A stretch of 64,000 nucleotides of DNA from Mycobacterium numidiamassiliense (GCF_900157365.1 NZ_FUEZ01000003.1:1730183-1794182); one strand, 5' to 3'; counted from the first letter of the stretch, positions 26,167 through 34,956 are shown. The notes: generated from the sequence alone by a model not told the origin. Program-made: numbers and translations.

Positions 26167-26543
26167 CGCACGACCGCCGAGGTCCGAGCGGCCGCGATGA
26201 AGACCGCCAGCGCCAGGAACACGGCGTTTACGGGCCACTGCTTGTACTCCGCGCGTCGACCGTGGAACACCGCCGCGCCCACCTGCAGCAGCGCGAGGCC
26301 CACGGCTGCGGCGGGCGTAAGGATGGGCGCGATGCCGGTGAGCCACGGGAGGATCAGACCGAGAGCGCCGGCCACCTCGACGCCGCCGATGAGTTTGAGC
26401 GACGTCGCGGACAACGCCTCGGCGGCAGCAGCCATCGAGGGGTTCTTCGCCAGGCGCTCCTTCGGCGTCAGCAGTTTCGTGCCACCAGCAAAAAGATATG
26501 CGGCGGCGAGTAATCCGGATGCGATCCATACCGCGATGTTCAC
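26163..26543 (-). CDS. DoxX-like membrane protein
   Basis: 126 residues from GTG 26543, preceded by GGAG; the frame continues to 26615 but with poor content. Four hydrophobic helices (WIASGLLAAAYLFAGGTKLL, then LIGGVEVAGALGLIL, AAAVGLALLQVGAAVF and NAVFLALAVFIAAA). DoxX-like proteins often accompany thiol or quinone redox enzymes. Operon with the reductase-YceI fusion (4-bp overlap); TGATGCRTCA operators lie upstream. Confidence 0.82.
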   Translation of the reverse strand: MNIAVWIASGLLAAAYLFAGGTKLLTPKERLAKNPSMAAAAEALSATSLKLIGGVEVAGALGLILPWLTGIAPILTPAAAVGLALLQVGAAVFHGRRAEYKQWPVNAVFLALAVFIAAARTSAVVR

Positions 26544-26635
26544 GTGGGCTCCTCGAAGACGTTTGTGCGCGAACAGGTTCGATGACTCGTCCGGTCGAAC
26601 CTGCGAATCTCGCATTCACGCGGGCGAGTCATTAG

Positions 26636-26647
26636 TTGATGCATCAA
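26636..26647. promoter_or_regulatory. Operator-like palindrome TTGATGCATCAA
   Basis: Perfect 12-bp palindrome 93 bp upstream of the DoxX start. The core TGAYGCRTCA recurs at 26669, 32632 and 34922, always before genes of the reductase/MarR group. Likely a MarR-type site. Confidence 0.6.
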
Positions 26648-26668
26648 TTACCCTAGTGGGCGTTAACG

Positions 26669-26678
26669 TGATGCGTCA
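26669..26678. promoter_or_regulatory. Second operator-like core TGATGCGTCA
   Basis: Lies 32 bp, about three helical turns, from the core at 26637, so two dimers could bind on one DNA face. Flank CAACTAA is shared with the site at 32631. Confidence 0.55.
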
Positions 26679-26788
26679 ACTAAATTGAGTCCATCGGACA
26701 CACTCTCGACAACGACCGGACGTCTTCGGTCAGCGGCTGACGATTAACGGTTGACGGTCGAACTATCCTTCAGATGGAGGAGGTCCGG

Positions 26789-26830
26789 ATGACAGCTGGG
26801 CGATCGGAAACCATCGGGTCGTCGCGGTGA
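26789..26830 (+). CDS. 13-codon upstream ORF coupled to MarR
   Basis: ATG 26789 follows a strong GGAGGAGG site and runs 13 codons (MTAGRSETIGSSR) to a TGA that overlaps the MarR GTG as GTGA. The MarR start itself lacks a clear ribosome site, so this leader may deliver ribosomes to it. Confidence 0.4.
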   Translation: MTAGRSETIGSSR

Positions 26831-27315
26831 CGCGGCCCGAGCGTGTGCGTCGTCAACCCGAAACGGTATGGCTCGACGACGATCAGCAGCGTGCTTGGCG
26901 TCAGCTCCTTTCGATGATTATGGAGCTTCCGGCGGCCCTGGAAAGCGATCTGCAGCGCACCACCGGACTGACGACCTTCGAGTATCTCGTGCTGGCGAAT
27001 CTCTCGGAAGCCGACGAAAGGACGCTGCGGATGTCGGAGCTCGCTGCCAGTGCGAACTCCTCGTTGTCGCGGTTGTCGCACGTGGTCAGGCGCCTCGCAG
27101 GCAACGGGTTGGTGGTGAAGCGCGTCTGTGCCGATGACGGCAGGGTGAGCGTGGTCGAGCTCACGAAGGCGGGATTGAGGCGGGTCTCCGCCGCGGCCCC
27201 CTTGCACGTCGCGAAGGTGCGCGAACTGGTGGTGGAGCCGTTGACGAAGGCCGACCTGATCAGTCTCGGCAGGGCGGCGCAAGCCATTACCGACCGGATC
27301 GCCGAGTCGGGTTAG
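26827..27315 (+). CDS. MarR-family transcriptional regulator
   Basis: 162 residues from GTG 26827. Winged helix: RMSELAASANSSLSRLSHVV, then RRLAGNGLVVKRVCADDGRVSVVELTKAG, about residues 65-115. Divergent from the DoxX operon with 283 bp between; the TGATGCRTCA sites are on the DoxX side. Could be the factor for those sites, though the MarR at 34957 is an equal candidate. Confidence 0.88.
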   Translation: MTRPERVRRQPETVWLDDDQQRAWRQLLSMIMELPAALESDLQRTTGLTTFEYLVLANLSEADERTLRMSELAASANSSLSRLSHVVRRLAGNGLVVKRVCADDGRVSVVELTKAGLRRVSAAAPLHVAKVRELVVEPLTKADLISLGRAAQAITDRIAESG

Positions 27316-27538
27316 CCCATCGGCTCCGCCCTCAGCGCTGCCCACCTACGCTGGCACGAGCCCGCCAATGGCAGACACTCGCCAAGCTTGCCTAGCAGGC
27401 GCTGCGAGGACTGAGCGCGCCGACCGACGCTTCACGCTGAAGCCAACACAACCGCGCCACGTTGTGCGAATTGCACACCGCCGCTGGGTATCTCGGCTCA
27501 CTAGCGGCCGACAGGCCGAGCTCGGAGAATAGAGTTCC

Positions 27539-29359
27539 TCAGTTCAGTGCGCGGTCGAGATTGATCGCGGCGCTGATCAGCGCCAGATGGGTGAAGGCCT
27601 GGGGAAAGTTGCCGACTTGTTCGCCAGTGGCGCTGACCTGTTCGGCGTAGAGCCCGACGTGATTGGCGTAGGTGAACATCTTCTCCAGCGCCAGCTGGGC
27701 ATCGTCGAGCCGGCCCGCGCGGGTGAGCGCTTCGACGTACCAGAACGAACAGATCGAGAAGGTGCCCTCTTCGCCATCCAGGCCGTCGGATGTCGGGTCG
27801 TAGCGGAACACCAGGCTGTCGGTGATGAGTTCGCGTTCGATGGCGCGCAGGGTGGACAGGAACTTGGGGTCAGCCGGTGACAGGAACTTCACCATCGGCA
27901 TGAGTAGCACCCCGGCGTCGAGTTCGTCACCGTCTTCGGTTTGGGTGAACGATTCCCGCGCGGCGCTGTAGCAGCGGGTCATGATCCGGTCGTAGATCTC
28001 GTCGCGGGTCTTCGACCACGCGACGATGTCACCGGGCAGCCCACGCTGGCGGGCGATGCGGATGGTGCGCTCCAGGGCTACCCAACACATCAGCCGTGAC
28101 GTGGTGAAGGCACGTTTCTCACCCCGCAATTCCCACATCCCGGCGTCGTCGCGGTCCCAGTTGTCCATTACCCAATCGACGACCTCGACGACGTCGCGCC
28201 AGGCGTCGTCGCTGATGCCCGGACCGTACTTGTTGAACAGGTACACCGAGTCGATCAGCTCGCCATAAATGTCGAGCTGTAGCTGGTTGACCGCCGCGTT
28301 GCCCACCCGAACCGGGGTGGAATCCCGATGGCCGGAAAGATGATCGAGTTCGACCTCCTTATCGGGTAGGTTGCCGTCGATGTTGTAGAGCACGCGCAGC
28401 GGTCCCAGTCCCTGGTCGCCGTCGCGTTCGTGGCCCAGCCGTTCGGACAGCCATCGGGTGAAGGACCGCGCCTCGTCGATGAATCCCAGGCGCAATAGCG
28501 CGTACATGCTGAAACCTGCGTCGCGCATCCATACGTACCGGTAGTCCCAATTACGTTCGCCACCAATACGTTCCGGAATACTTGTAGTAGGCGCCGCGAT
28601 GATCGCGCCGGTGGGCTCGTGGGTGAGCAGCTTGAGAGTGATGGCCGAGCGGTGCACCATCTCGCGCCACCGCCCGACATAACGCGACTGGGAAAGCCAG
28701 TCGCGCCAGAACGATGTGGTGGCATCCAGCAATGCGTCGGTCACGTCGACCGCGTCGGCGGAAGGCTCGTCGTCACCGTCGAGCATCTCCAGCACGAACA
28801 GGGCGGTGTCTCCTCTGGTGAGTTGGATGTCAGCGCACACCACGGCGTTGTCGGGGTTGTCGTCGTCGACAGTCAGTGCGGTGGAGGCGGTCAGTCCCAT
28901 TCGTACCCCCTCGCCGGTGATCAGCACGCCGTCGCCGAGCGGTTTGGCGGAACATGATTGGCGCGCGTAGTCAGGTCGGGCGTCCAACCGCATCTGCAGA
29001 TCGATCTTGCCGCGCACACCGCTAACCCGTCGGACCAGCCGCTGCCGGTAGTGGTCGTCGGCCTTGGCCATCACCGGCATGAAGTCGTGGACTTCGGCGA
29101 CCCCGTTGGGGGTGAGGAAGCGAGTGATCAGCACCGCGGTGTCGGGGAAGTAGAACTGGTGGCTGCGGGTTACCCCGCGAGTGGGCGCCAGCCGCCAGCT
29201 GCCGCCCCGGTCGCCGTCGAGGATCGCGCCGAACACACTCGGGGAGTCAAAGCGAGGCGCGCAGAACCAGTCGATGGTGCCGTCGGTGCCCACCAGGGCA
29301 CACGAGCGCAAATCGCCGATCAGGCCGTGATCTGCTATGCCCAACCGGTTTTCACTCAT
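27539..29359 (-). CDS. Glycoside hydrolase family 15 (trehalase/glucoamylase-like)
   Basis: 606 residues from ATG 29359, which overlaps the zwf stop by 8 bp. N-terminal beta domain starts [17 protein letters not shown], then [18 protein letters not shown]; the (alpha/alpha)6 barrel contains [27 protein letters not shown] (acid Glu) and CSFWYVEAL (second Glu region). Inverting exo-glucosidases of this group include mycobacterial trehalase; dextran- or glycogen-type substrates are alternatives. Coupling to zwf suggests that released glucose feeds the pentose phosphate pathway. Confidence 0.9.
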   Translation of the reverse strand: MSENRLGIADHGLIGDLRSCALVGTDGTIDWFCAPRFDSPSVFGAILDGDRGGSWRLAPTRGVTRSHQFYFPDTAVLITRFLTPNGVAEVHDFMPVMAKADDHYRQRLVRRVSGVRGKIDLQMRLDARPDYARQSCSAKPLGDGVLITGEGVRMGLTASTALTVDDDNPDNAVVCADIQLTRGDTALFVLEMLDGDDEPSADAVDVTDALLDATTSFWRDWLSQSRYVGRWREMVHRSAITLKLLTHEPTGAIIAAPTTSIPERIGGERNWDYRYVWMRDAGFSMYALLRLGFIDEARSFTRWLSERLGHERDGDQGLGPLRVLYNIDGNLPDKEVELDHLSGHRDSTPVRVGNAAVNQLQLDIYGELIDSVYLFNKYGPGISDDAWRDVVEVVDWVMDNWDRDDAGMWELRGEKRAFTTSRLMCWVALERTIRIARQRGLPGDIVAWSKTRDEIYDRIMTRCYSAARESFTQTEDGDELDAGVLLMPMVKFLSPADPKFLSTLRAIERELITDSLVFRYDPTSDGLDGEEGTFSICSFWYVEALTRAGRLDDAQLALEKMFTYANHVGLYAEQVSATGEQVGNFPQAFTHLALISAAINLDRALN

Positions 29360-30770
29360 CCGGTAGCCGCCAGCCGTCCGGACCCGCCAGCGCCAGCGCC
29401 TCCTGCGGTCCCCATGACCCGCGAGCGTAGGACGCGACCTTCGGCGGAGAGTCGAGCACCGGCTGACATATCTGCCAGAGCCGGTCGACCTCGTCTGCGC
29501 GGGTGAACAACGTCTGGTCACCGCGCATCACGTCGAGCAGCAACCGCTCGTAGGCTTCCAGAGGAGTGTCCTCGATGTCTTCATCAGCCAAATTGAGCTG
29601 CAGCTGCAGTGGCAGCAGATCCAAGTCTGGTCCGGGTCGCTTGGCGTTGAGGCTGAGCTGGAATTCCGGCGAGTCCGACAACTCAAGCACCAATTGGTTT
29701 GGCTGGCAGGCGGATTCGCCGAACCGGCCCAGCGGTGGCGTCCGGAACGTGAGGGTGATGGTGCGGCGGGTCGCGCCCAGCGCCTTTCCGGTGCGCAGAT
29801 AGAAGGGCACTCCCTGCCAGCGTTCGGTGTCGACGAAAGCCTCAAGCGCAACGAATGTTTCGACCGACGAGTCCTCGGCGATGTCGTCCTCGTCGCGGTA
29901 GCCATCATACTGGCCGTAGATCACCCGTTGAGGGTCTAGCGGGCGCATGGCTGCGAACACCTTGGTCTTCTCGTTGCGCAGTGACATCGCGTCGAGGTGC
30001 ACCGGCGCCTCCATCGCGATGAAGCCGAGCACTTGGCACAGGTGGGTGGAGATCATGTCGCGGAAACAGCCGGTGGACTCGTAGAAGCTGCCGCGTCCCT
30101 CCACGGTCAATGTCTCGGGCACGTCGATCTGAACCGACACGAGATGCTCGCGGTTCCATGCCGATTCCATCAAGCTGTTGGCGAACCGCAGCGCGAGGAT
30201 ATTTTGCACGGCTTCCTTGCCGAGGAAGTGGTCGATGCGGTACACCTGCTCCTCGTCGAGCACTTCTTTGAGTGCCGCGTCGAGGTCGCGTGACGATGCC
30301 AGATCGGTGCCGAACGGCTTCTCGATGATCACTCGGGCGCCGGCCGTGAGACGTTCGCGCCCAAGCATGCCGATCATCGACTGCATGGCCGTCGGCGGTA
30401 CGGACAGGTAGATCACGGTGCGCGCATCGTGACCGAGGCGCTCGCGGGCCGCAGACACCACTGCGGCAAGGTCGGCTCCGTCATCGGCGCTGGATGTTTG
30501 AAACGACAAGCGGCTCAAGAACTTCCGTGTAACGTCGTCATCGAGGTCGTCGACGAATTGGTTGAGCCCGGACCGCACGTTGTCGCGGAACTCGTCGTCG
30601 GAGCCGGGGGAATGGCGGCCCGATCCGATGACCGCGTATTCGCCCGGCAGTCGGTCTGCCGCGGCGAGGTGGTACAGGCCGGGAAATAGCTTGCGTTTAG
30701 CGAGGTCGCCGGTGGCCCCGAACAGCACGAACACGTGCGGTACCGGTTTGGCGTGTTCGTCGGCGGTCAC
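29352..30770 (-). CDS. zwf: Glucose-6-phosphate 1-dehydrogenase
   Basis: 472 residues. Oxidises glucose 6-phosphate to 6-phosphogluconolactone, making NADPH, the first step of the pentose phosphate pathway; F420-linked enzymes elsewhere depend on the same sugar pool. NADP fold [20 protein letters not shown] at ~14-33; active-site RIDHFLGKE around residue 180 with the catalytic His; phosphate-binding EKPFGTD. GTG start at 30770. Upstream of and coupled to the GH15 gene. All key residues present. Confidence 0.95.
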   Translation of the reverse strand: MTADEHAKPVPHVFVLFGATGDLAKRKLFPGLYHLAAADRLPGEYAVIGSGRHSPGSDDEFRDNVRSGLNQFVDDLDDDVTRKFLSRLSFQTSSADDGADLAAVVSAARERLGHDARTVIYLSVPPTAMQSMIGMLGRERLTAGARVIIEKPFGTDLASSRDLDAALKEVLDEEQVYRIDHFLGKEAVQNILALRFANSLMESAWNREHLVSVQIDVPETLTVEGRGSFYESTGCFRDMISTHLCQVLGFIAMEAPVHLDAMSLRNEKTKVFAAMRPLDPQRVIYGQYDGYRDEDDIAEDSSVETFVALEAFVDTERWQGVPFYLRTGKALGATRRTITLTFRTPPLGRFGESACQPNQLVLELSDSPEFQLSLNAKRPGPDLDLLPLQLQLNLADEDIEDTPLEAYERLLLDVMRGDQTLFTRADEVDRLWQICQPVLDSPPKVASYARGSWGPQEALALAGPDGWRLPDE

Positions 30771-30912
30771 TCTGTCTCCCGCCGCTGAGCATTGCGGAGC
30801 GCATTCTCGATCACCTTTGGCACACCTTCAGAATCCTTAGTTGCCAAGGGAGTTGGCATAGTCTAGTTGCGGAGCCACGGCACTCCCGATGTCGCGGTTA
30901 GCCACCTTGTCG

Positions 30913-31806
30913 TCAAGCTTTCCCATGATCAGTCCTTCGAGCGATCACCTGGCTGGCGAAGTCAAGCATTTGGTCAAGGCTGGGGAACAATGCGAAGGCA
31001 TCCAGGATCGCCTCATCGATGCCGGACCGGGCGAAGCGCTCGAGCGTGTCGGCAACCGAGTCGATGGACGTGCCCGGTTCGAGGTTGACCCGCATGGCCG
31101 TCTTCAGCGCGTCGGGATCGCGGCCGGCGTACTGCGCCGCACGGCGAGCAATCGACCACAAACGATCGAAGCCCTGCAACCCGTCGACGCCGAGCCAGCC
31201 CGTGCCGCTGCGCCCGACCCGGCGCATCGCGGCCTCGCTGGTACCGCCGATCCAGATCGGCGGTCCGCCCGCCTGGACTGGGCGCAGGTCGGCGTGGACC
31301 GGCGGCAGGGAGATGAACTCGCTGTCCCAGGACACCGGGGTGGCCGTCCACCACTGGTGGAGGAACGCCAGTAGGTCATCGAGCATCCGTCCGCGCCGGT
31401 GCCAGTCCGCGCCGCGGGCGATGTCCAGTTCGTCCTTCATCCACCCGACTCCCACGCCGACGTCGAGGCGGCCGTCGCTGAGCACGTCGAGCGTGGTCAA
31501 GAGCCGGGCCAGGTGAGTTGGCTCGTAGTAGAACGTGCTGAGGGTGCTGGAGTTCAGCCGCACCCGGCTGGTCGCCGTCGCTGCGACGGTCCACAGCAGC
31601 ACCGGATCGAAGTAACGGGTCATCTGCGGCGGGTACGGCTGCTCCTTGCCCGGATAGGTACTGTGCATATCGACCGGCGTGACCAGTCGATCGCCGACCC
31701 ACAGCGTGTCATAGCCAAGGTCCTCGAGTTCGCGGCAGAACGCGCTCAGACCAGCGGCGCTGTTGATGGCGGGCCCTACAAAGGGAATGACGAAACCAAG
31801 CTTCAT
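30913..31806 (-). CDS. LLM-class F420-dependent oxidoreductase
   Basis: 297 residues from ATG 31806 (MKLGFVIPFVGP); the frame extends to 31854 without support. Luciferase-like TIM barrel with LEDLGYDTLWVGDRLV, then TLDVLSDGRLDVGVGVGWMKDE and PIWIGGTSEAAMRRVGR, typical of mycobacterial F420-dependent members. Hydride transfer between F420H2 and an unknown carbonyl or alcohol. A TGACTCATCA site, one base from the local operator, is 66 bp upstream. Confidence 0.88.
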   Translation of the reverse strand: MKLGFVIPFVGPAINSAAGLSAFCRELEDLGYDTLWVGDRLVTPVDMHSTYPGKEQPYPPQMTRYFDPVLLWTVAATATSRVRLNSSTLSTFYYEPTHLARLLTTLDVLSDGRLDVGVGVGWMKDELDIARGADWHRRGRMLDDLLAFLHQWWTATPVSWDSEFISLPPVHADLRPVQAGGPPIWIGGTSEAAMRRVGRSGTGWLGVDGLQGFDRLWSIARRAAQYAGRDPDALKTAMRVNLEPGTSIDSVADTLERFARSGIDEAILDAFALFPSLDQMLDFASQVIARRTDHGKA

Positions 31807-31871
31807 CGCGAGGCTCCTCTGCCCGCAGACGATCGGCCTGCGGTGACTTCCCACATACCAACACCTTTCAG

Positions 31872-31881
31872 TGACTCATCA
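31872..31881. promoter_or_regulatory. Degenerate operator-like site TGACTCATCA
   Basis: Nine of ten bases match TGAYGCRTCA found before the reductase genes; followed by AC as in other copies. Upstream of the LLM gene. Weak by itself. Confidence 0.3.
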
Positions 31882-31943
31882 ACATTTCGAGGGCGCACGT
31901 CGCCCCCGTCCGTTCACTGCTTGGACTAGCGCGCGGGTGCGGC

Positions 31944-32570
31944 TCAGCCGTCAAATTCGGTGGCGCCGAGAGCGACCTCGAAGTTCTCCACCCCATGACG
32001 GGCGAGACCCATGAGGACCAGGCCCGTTCCTTCCAGCCAGTGCGCCATGTTCAAGCCGCCGACATCCAGCGGGCGAAGCCCCAGACTCGCGATGAACTTC
32101 GACACGCCTGCCTTGGCCTGCGCATCGTCGCCCGCGAAGAACACATCCACCGTCCGGTTCTTCTCCAGGACGTGACCGAAGACGGTGTTGAATGCCTTCA
32201 CCACGCTGGCGCTGGCCGGGGCGGCCTTTGCAACTTCCTGCGCGATCGAGGTGTCATCGGGGATGGCGAGCCCGTCGGCCGCGTCATTGAAGGGGTTGCT
32301 GATGTCGACGATGACCTTGCCCGCCAGCGCGTCTCCGTACTGGGTGACGACAGGCACGACACTGGCGTATAGCAGGGCCACGATGACGATGTCCCCGGCA
32401 GGGACTGCGCCGAACTCGCCCGTCGTGCCGCCGACGCCGAGAGCCTTGGCCAGGTCAGCGGCCTTGGCCTGATCGCGGCCGATGACCTCGACGGTGTTGC
32501 CGCCCGCTACCGCCAGCGCGCCGATGGCGCGGGCCATGTTCCCGGTGCCGATGATGCTGATGCTGCTCAT
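31944..32570 (-). CDS. NADPH:F420 reductase-like protein (paralogue 1)
   Basis: 208 residues. Rossmann fold with SIIGTGNMARAIG at the N terminus, VEVIGRDQAKAADLA after strand 2, AGDIVIVALLYASV, KVIVDISNPFN and SVVKAFNTVFG: the pattern of the F420-dependent NADP reductase family. In cells this would exchange hydride between NADPH and F420 or a related carrier. Paralogous to 34230 and to the N-terminal domain of 24976. Preceded by an operator pair (32602 and 32631). Confidence 0.88.
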   Translation of the reverse strand: MSSISIIGTGNMARAIGALAVAGGNTVEVIGRDQAKAADLAKALGVGGTTGEFGAVPAGDIVIVALLYASVVPVVTQYGDALAGKVIVDISNPFNDAADGLAIPDDTSIAQEVAKAAPASASVVKAFNTVFGHVLEKNRTVDVFFAGDDAQAKAGVSKFIASLGLRPLDVGGLNMAHWLEGTGLVLMGLARHGVENFEVALGATEFDG

Positions 32571-32601
32571 GAGATGTCCTCTCTTGACTGACGATCGAAA
32601 A

Positions 32602-32617
32602 GGTTGACTCCTCCACC
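32602..32617. promoter_or_regulatory. Imperfect palindrome GGTTGA-N4-TCCACC
   Basis: Counterpart of the perfect GGTTGA-N4-TCAACC at 34891, one mismatch. Centre lies 27 bp from the centre of the TGATGCGTCA site at 32632, against 28 bp in the other copy. Confidence 0.4.
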
Positions 32618-32630
32618 TTAGTCCGATTTA

Positions 32631-32642
32631 TTGATGCGTCAA
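32631..32642. promoter_or_regulatory. Operator-like palindrome TTGATGCGTCAA
   Basis: Upstream of reductase paralogue 1 and of the MarR remnant. Shares the core TGAYGCRTCA and the CAACTAA flank with sites at 26669 and 34922. Confidence 0.6.
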
Positions 32643-32660
32643 CTAATTGAAGAGCGTGGG

Positions 32661-32715
32661 GTGGCGGAACCGAAGTGGCTGGACCGTCGTGAAGACCGCG
32701 CCTAGCGGGCGTAGG
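32661..32715 (+). pseudogene. 5' remnant of a MarR gene, with stop codons
   Basis: Translating from GTG 32661 gives VAEPKWLDRREDRA, then TAG, RA, TAG. The functional MarR at 34957 begins MAPNWLNPREDRAWRAF, so the first ~17 codons are homologous, with Trp TGG turned into TAG, after which similarity stops. It sits in the same place relative to the operator and reductase as the intact gene, showing a duplicated reductase/MarR module in which this MarR was lost. Confidence 0.65.
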
Positions 32716-32730
32716 GCGCAGCGTTGGTCG

Positions 32731-33156
32731 TTACTCCCCGTTTGTGCGCAGTTCCCAGGGCTGCATGCCGGTTGCTTCCGCGAGGTTTCGCTGCAGCGCG
32801 ACGCCGGCTGGCAGCGTGCGGTAGAAGATGCTCACCTCGGCGATCTTGCCGACCGCGTCGAGCAGGACGAAGAATATTCCGTTGACCGCGGCGTCTCCGA
32901 TTTGCAGCCGGAAGTGGGCGGCGTGGTGGGCCTCGCCGCTGAGGACCTCCAGATAGGTGTCGTCGTCCGCCAGTCCGTTGACGGTCTTGATGGTTTCCAC
33001 GGCGGCCTCGCGGCCGGTGACTGGCTCATCGCCGAACGGGCCGTACAGCACCACGTCCTGGGCGAGCAAACGGGTGAGGGTGTCTTTGTCTGCGCCGCCG
33101 TGGATGCAGTCGACGAAGGACTCCAAAGTGTCGCGGTGCGGGGCGAATGTGGTCAT
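32731..33156 (-). CDS. SnoaL/NTF2-like family protein (paralogue 2)
   Basis: 141 residues, starting MTTFAPHRDTLESFVDCIHG and ending ATGMQPWELRTNGE, clearly paralogous to the protein at 24367 along its whole length. NTF2 cone fold; ligand-binding or isomerase-type role. Follows the epimerase-type gene by 45 bp on the same strand, so probably co-transcribed with it. Confidence 0.8.
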   Translation of the reverse strand: MTTFAPHRDTLESFVDCIHGGADKDTLTRLLAQDVVLYGPFGDEPVTGREAAVETIKTVNGLADDDTYLEVLSGEAHHAAHFRLQIGDAAVNGIFFVLLDAVGKIAEVSIFYRTLPAGVALQRNLAEATGMQPWELRTNGE

Positions 33157-33201
33157 GGTGACTCTCCTGGTGGGTGTGACTGGATCGGTGCGCCTCGGCC
33201 G

Positions 33202-34137
33202 TCATCCGACCGGGAAGTAATGGCCGTTGTCCAAATCGGCGAGCAGGCTGGGCTGAGCGGGTTCCCAGCCCAGGGTCTGGCGCGTGATGAGGCTGGTTGC
33301 CGGGAAGGACCCCGTGACCAGATTCGTAAGGGGCCCAAAGTATCCCGGCAGCATCAGGACGTCCACCGGAACGCTCACGGTGGGCAGGTCCAGATGGCTT
33401 CCGATGGCCTCGGCGATCTCGCGGAACGGGATTTCCCCTTCCGCAATCGCGTGCCAATAGCGACCGGCCGGACCCTTTTCCAGCGCCAAGCGGAATACGG
33501 CGGCGGCATCGCGGATGTGCACGGCGCACCACGGGTTCGCGCCGTCTCCGGGGTAACCGGCGAAGCCCTTCTCCTGTGCGGTCCCGATCAGCCCCGGGAG
33601 GAAGCCGGCGCTATCGGTCGTGCTGTGCGCGATGAGGGGAAGCCGCACGATCGAAGACCGCACTCCCCTTTCGGCGAGGCCGACTACGGCGCGTTCCACG
33701 ACGTTGCGAACACGCAGGGTGCCCTTGTGCTCATCGCCGCTGGGTAGGGCCGGGTCCTCCTCGGTGGCGGGCCGGCCCAGGTCCCCGGCCGAGCCTATGC
33801 TGCCCGCCGCGACCAGCGGCTTTCCGGTCCCCGCCAGTGCCTCGCCATACGCGAGCATGATCGGCAGCTCTGCGGCGGCCACGGCGTCCATCCCGCCGGA
33901 TGGAAGCAGGTCTTGCCTGTGCGCGACGTGGATGACGCCGTCGGAGTCCGCGGCCGCCGCCTTGAGCCCGTCGAGATCCTCGAGGTCGCCGCGACGCACC
34001 TCCGCACCTTGTGCGGACAGGGCCGCCGCGGCTGTGTCCGACCGGGCCAGGCCGGTGACCTCGTGCCCGGCGGCGATGAGTTCGGGGATGATGTGCGAGC
34101 CGGCATGGCCGGTCCCGCCAGTGATGAAAACGCGCAT
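33202..34137 (-). CDS. Extended SDR / NAD-dependent epimerase-like protein
   Basis: 311 residues. Cofactor loop FITGGTGHAGSHIIPELIAAG near the start; GVIHVAHR in strand 4; no canonical YxxxK is evident where KGTLRVRNVVERA stands, so it may be an atypical NmrA-like or reductase-type SDR rather than a classical sugar epimerase. Paired with the NTF2-like gene downstream; lies between the two reductase/MarR modules. Confidence 0.82.
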   Translation of the reverse strand: MRVFITGGTGHAGSHIIPELIAAGHEVTGLARSDTAAAALSAQGAEVRRGDLEDLDGLKAAAADSDGVIHVAHRQDLLPSGGMDAVAAAELPIMLAYGEALAGTGKPLVAAGSIGSAGDLGRPATEEDPALPSGDEHKGTLRVRNVVERAVVGLAERGVRSSIVRLPLIAHSTTDSAGFLPGLIGTAQEKGFAGYPGDGANPWCAVHIRDAAAVFRLALEKGPAGRYWHAIAEGEIPFREIAEAIGSHLDLPTVSVPVDVLMLPGYFGPLTNLVTGSFPATSLITRQTLGWEPAQPSLLADLDNGHYFPVG

Positions 34138-34229
34138 GTGATTGTCCTTTCGAAGATGGTTGGGGTTGTCGTCTCATGCCGTAGATCAACTGAGGTGATG
34201 CGGCGCGAGACATGGTGGTGCGGGGCCGC

Positions 34230-34862
34230 TCAGCTGAGCATGTTGACGCCGAGGAAGAAGTCGGTGTGGTTGAGGGAGTGCGTCATCAGACCCATCTCCA
34301 GCAGGCCGGCGTTCTCCAATGCCTGCGCCATGGGCAGCGGCCCTGCGTCGAACGGGCGCAGCCCCAGGCTCTCGATGAACACCGATACTTGGGCCTTGGC
34401 CTGCGCGTCGTCTCCGGCGACGAACACATCCAAAGGGCGGCCCTCCGCTGGGCCGGCCGCCAGAACGTTGGCGAACAGAGTGTTGAACGCCTTGACGACA
34501 TGCGTGCCGACGGGGGCGGCCTTGGCGATCTCCTGTGCGCCGGAACTGCCGTCAGGGGTGACAAGGCCGGTGATATCGGGGGTCACGGGGTTGGTGATGT
34601 CGATGACGATTTTGCCGTCCAGCGTGTCGCCGTACTCTCTCACCGCCTCCGCCGCATTGGCGTAGGGCACAGCGAGGATGACGATGTCCCCAGCCGGGGC
34701 GGTGCCGGCCGTCCCGACCGTGGCGCCGCCGAGCGATCCGGCCAATTCCTTGGCTTTGGCCGGGTCACGGCCGATGAGCTCGACGGTGTTGCCACCAGCG
34801 AGCGCCCGGTCGGCCAAGGCGCTGGCCATGGTCCCCAGGCCGATGATGCTGATGCTGCTCAT
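34230..34862 (-). CDS. NADPH:F420 reductase-like protein (paralogue 2)
   Basis: 210 residues from ATG 34862 (MSSISIIGLGTMASALADRA), with AGAGGGG upstream; the frame extends to 34904 into the operator and was not used. Same fold landmarks as paralogue 1: VELIGRDPAKAKELAGSLGG, DIVILAVPYANAAE, KIVIDITNPVTP and HVVKAFNTLFAN. Divergent from the MarR at 34957, with two palindromes between, so presumably repressed by it. Confidence 0.88.
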   Translation of the reverse strand: MSSISIIGLGTMASALADRALAGGNTVELIGRDPAKAKELAGSLGGATVGTAGTAPAGDIVILAVPYANAAEAVREYGDTLDGKIVIDITNPVTPDITGLVTPDGSSGAQEIAKAAPVGTHVVKAFNTLFANVLAAGPAEGRPLDVFVAGDDAQAKAQVSVFIESLGLRPFDAGPLPMAQALENAGLLEMGLMTHSLNHTDFFLGVNMLS

Positions 34863-34890
34863 GAAGTATCCCCTCTTGGTTGCTGGAAAA

Positions 34891-34906
34891 GGTTGACTAC
34901 TCAACC
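34891..34906. promoter_or_regulatory. Palindrome GGTTGA-N4-TCAACC
   Basis: Perfect 6+6 inverted repeat 29 bp upstream of reductase paralogue 2. With the TGACGCGTCA site 28 bp away it forms a two-site control region also present, slightly degraded, at 32602-32642. Confidence 0.55.
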
Positions 34907-34917
34907 ATACGAAGAGA

Positions 34918-34936
34918 TTGGTGACGCGTCAACCAA
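34918..34936. promoter_or_regulatory. Operator-like palindrome TTGG-TGACGCGTCA-ACCAA
   Basis: Perfect 10-bp core with near-symmetric flanks, in the gap between divergent reductase and MarR genes, 20 bp before the MarR ATG. Strongest candidate for binding by that MarR. Confidence 0.6.
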
Positions 34937-34956
34937 TCGGGGTAGTGTGGGGGCCG

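Noticed and set aside
26166..26619. N-terminal extension of the reductase-YceI frame
   Set aside because: Arg-rich shadow of the DoxX gene; ATG 26166 with ATGA overlap is the natural start.
32647..33747. 366-codon plus-strand frame over the NTF2-like and epimerase genes
   Set aside because: Antisense to two recognisable proteins; its first bases overlap the MarR remnant in another frame.
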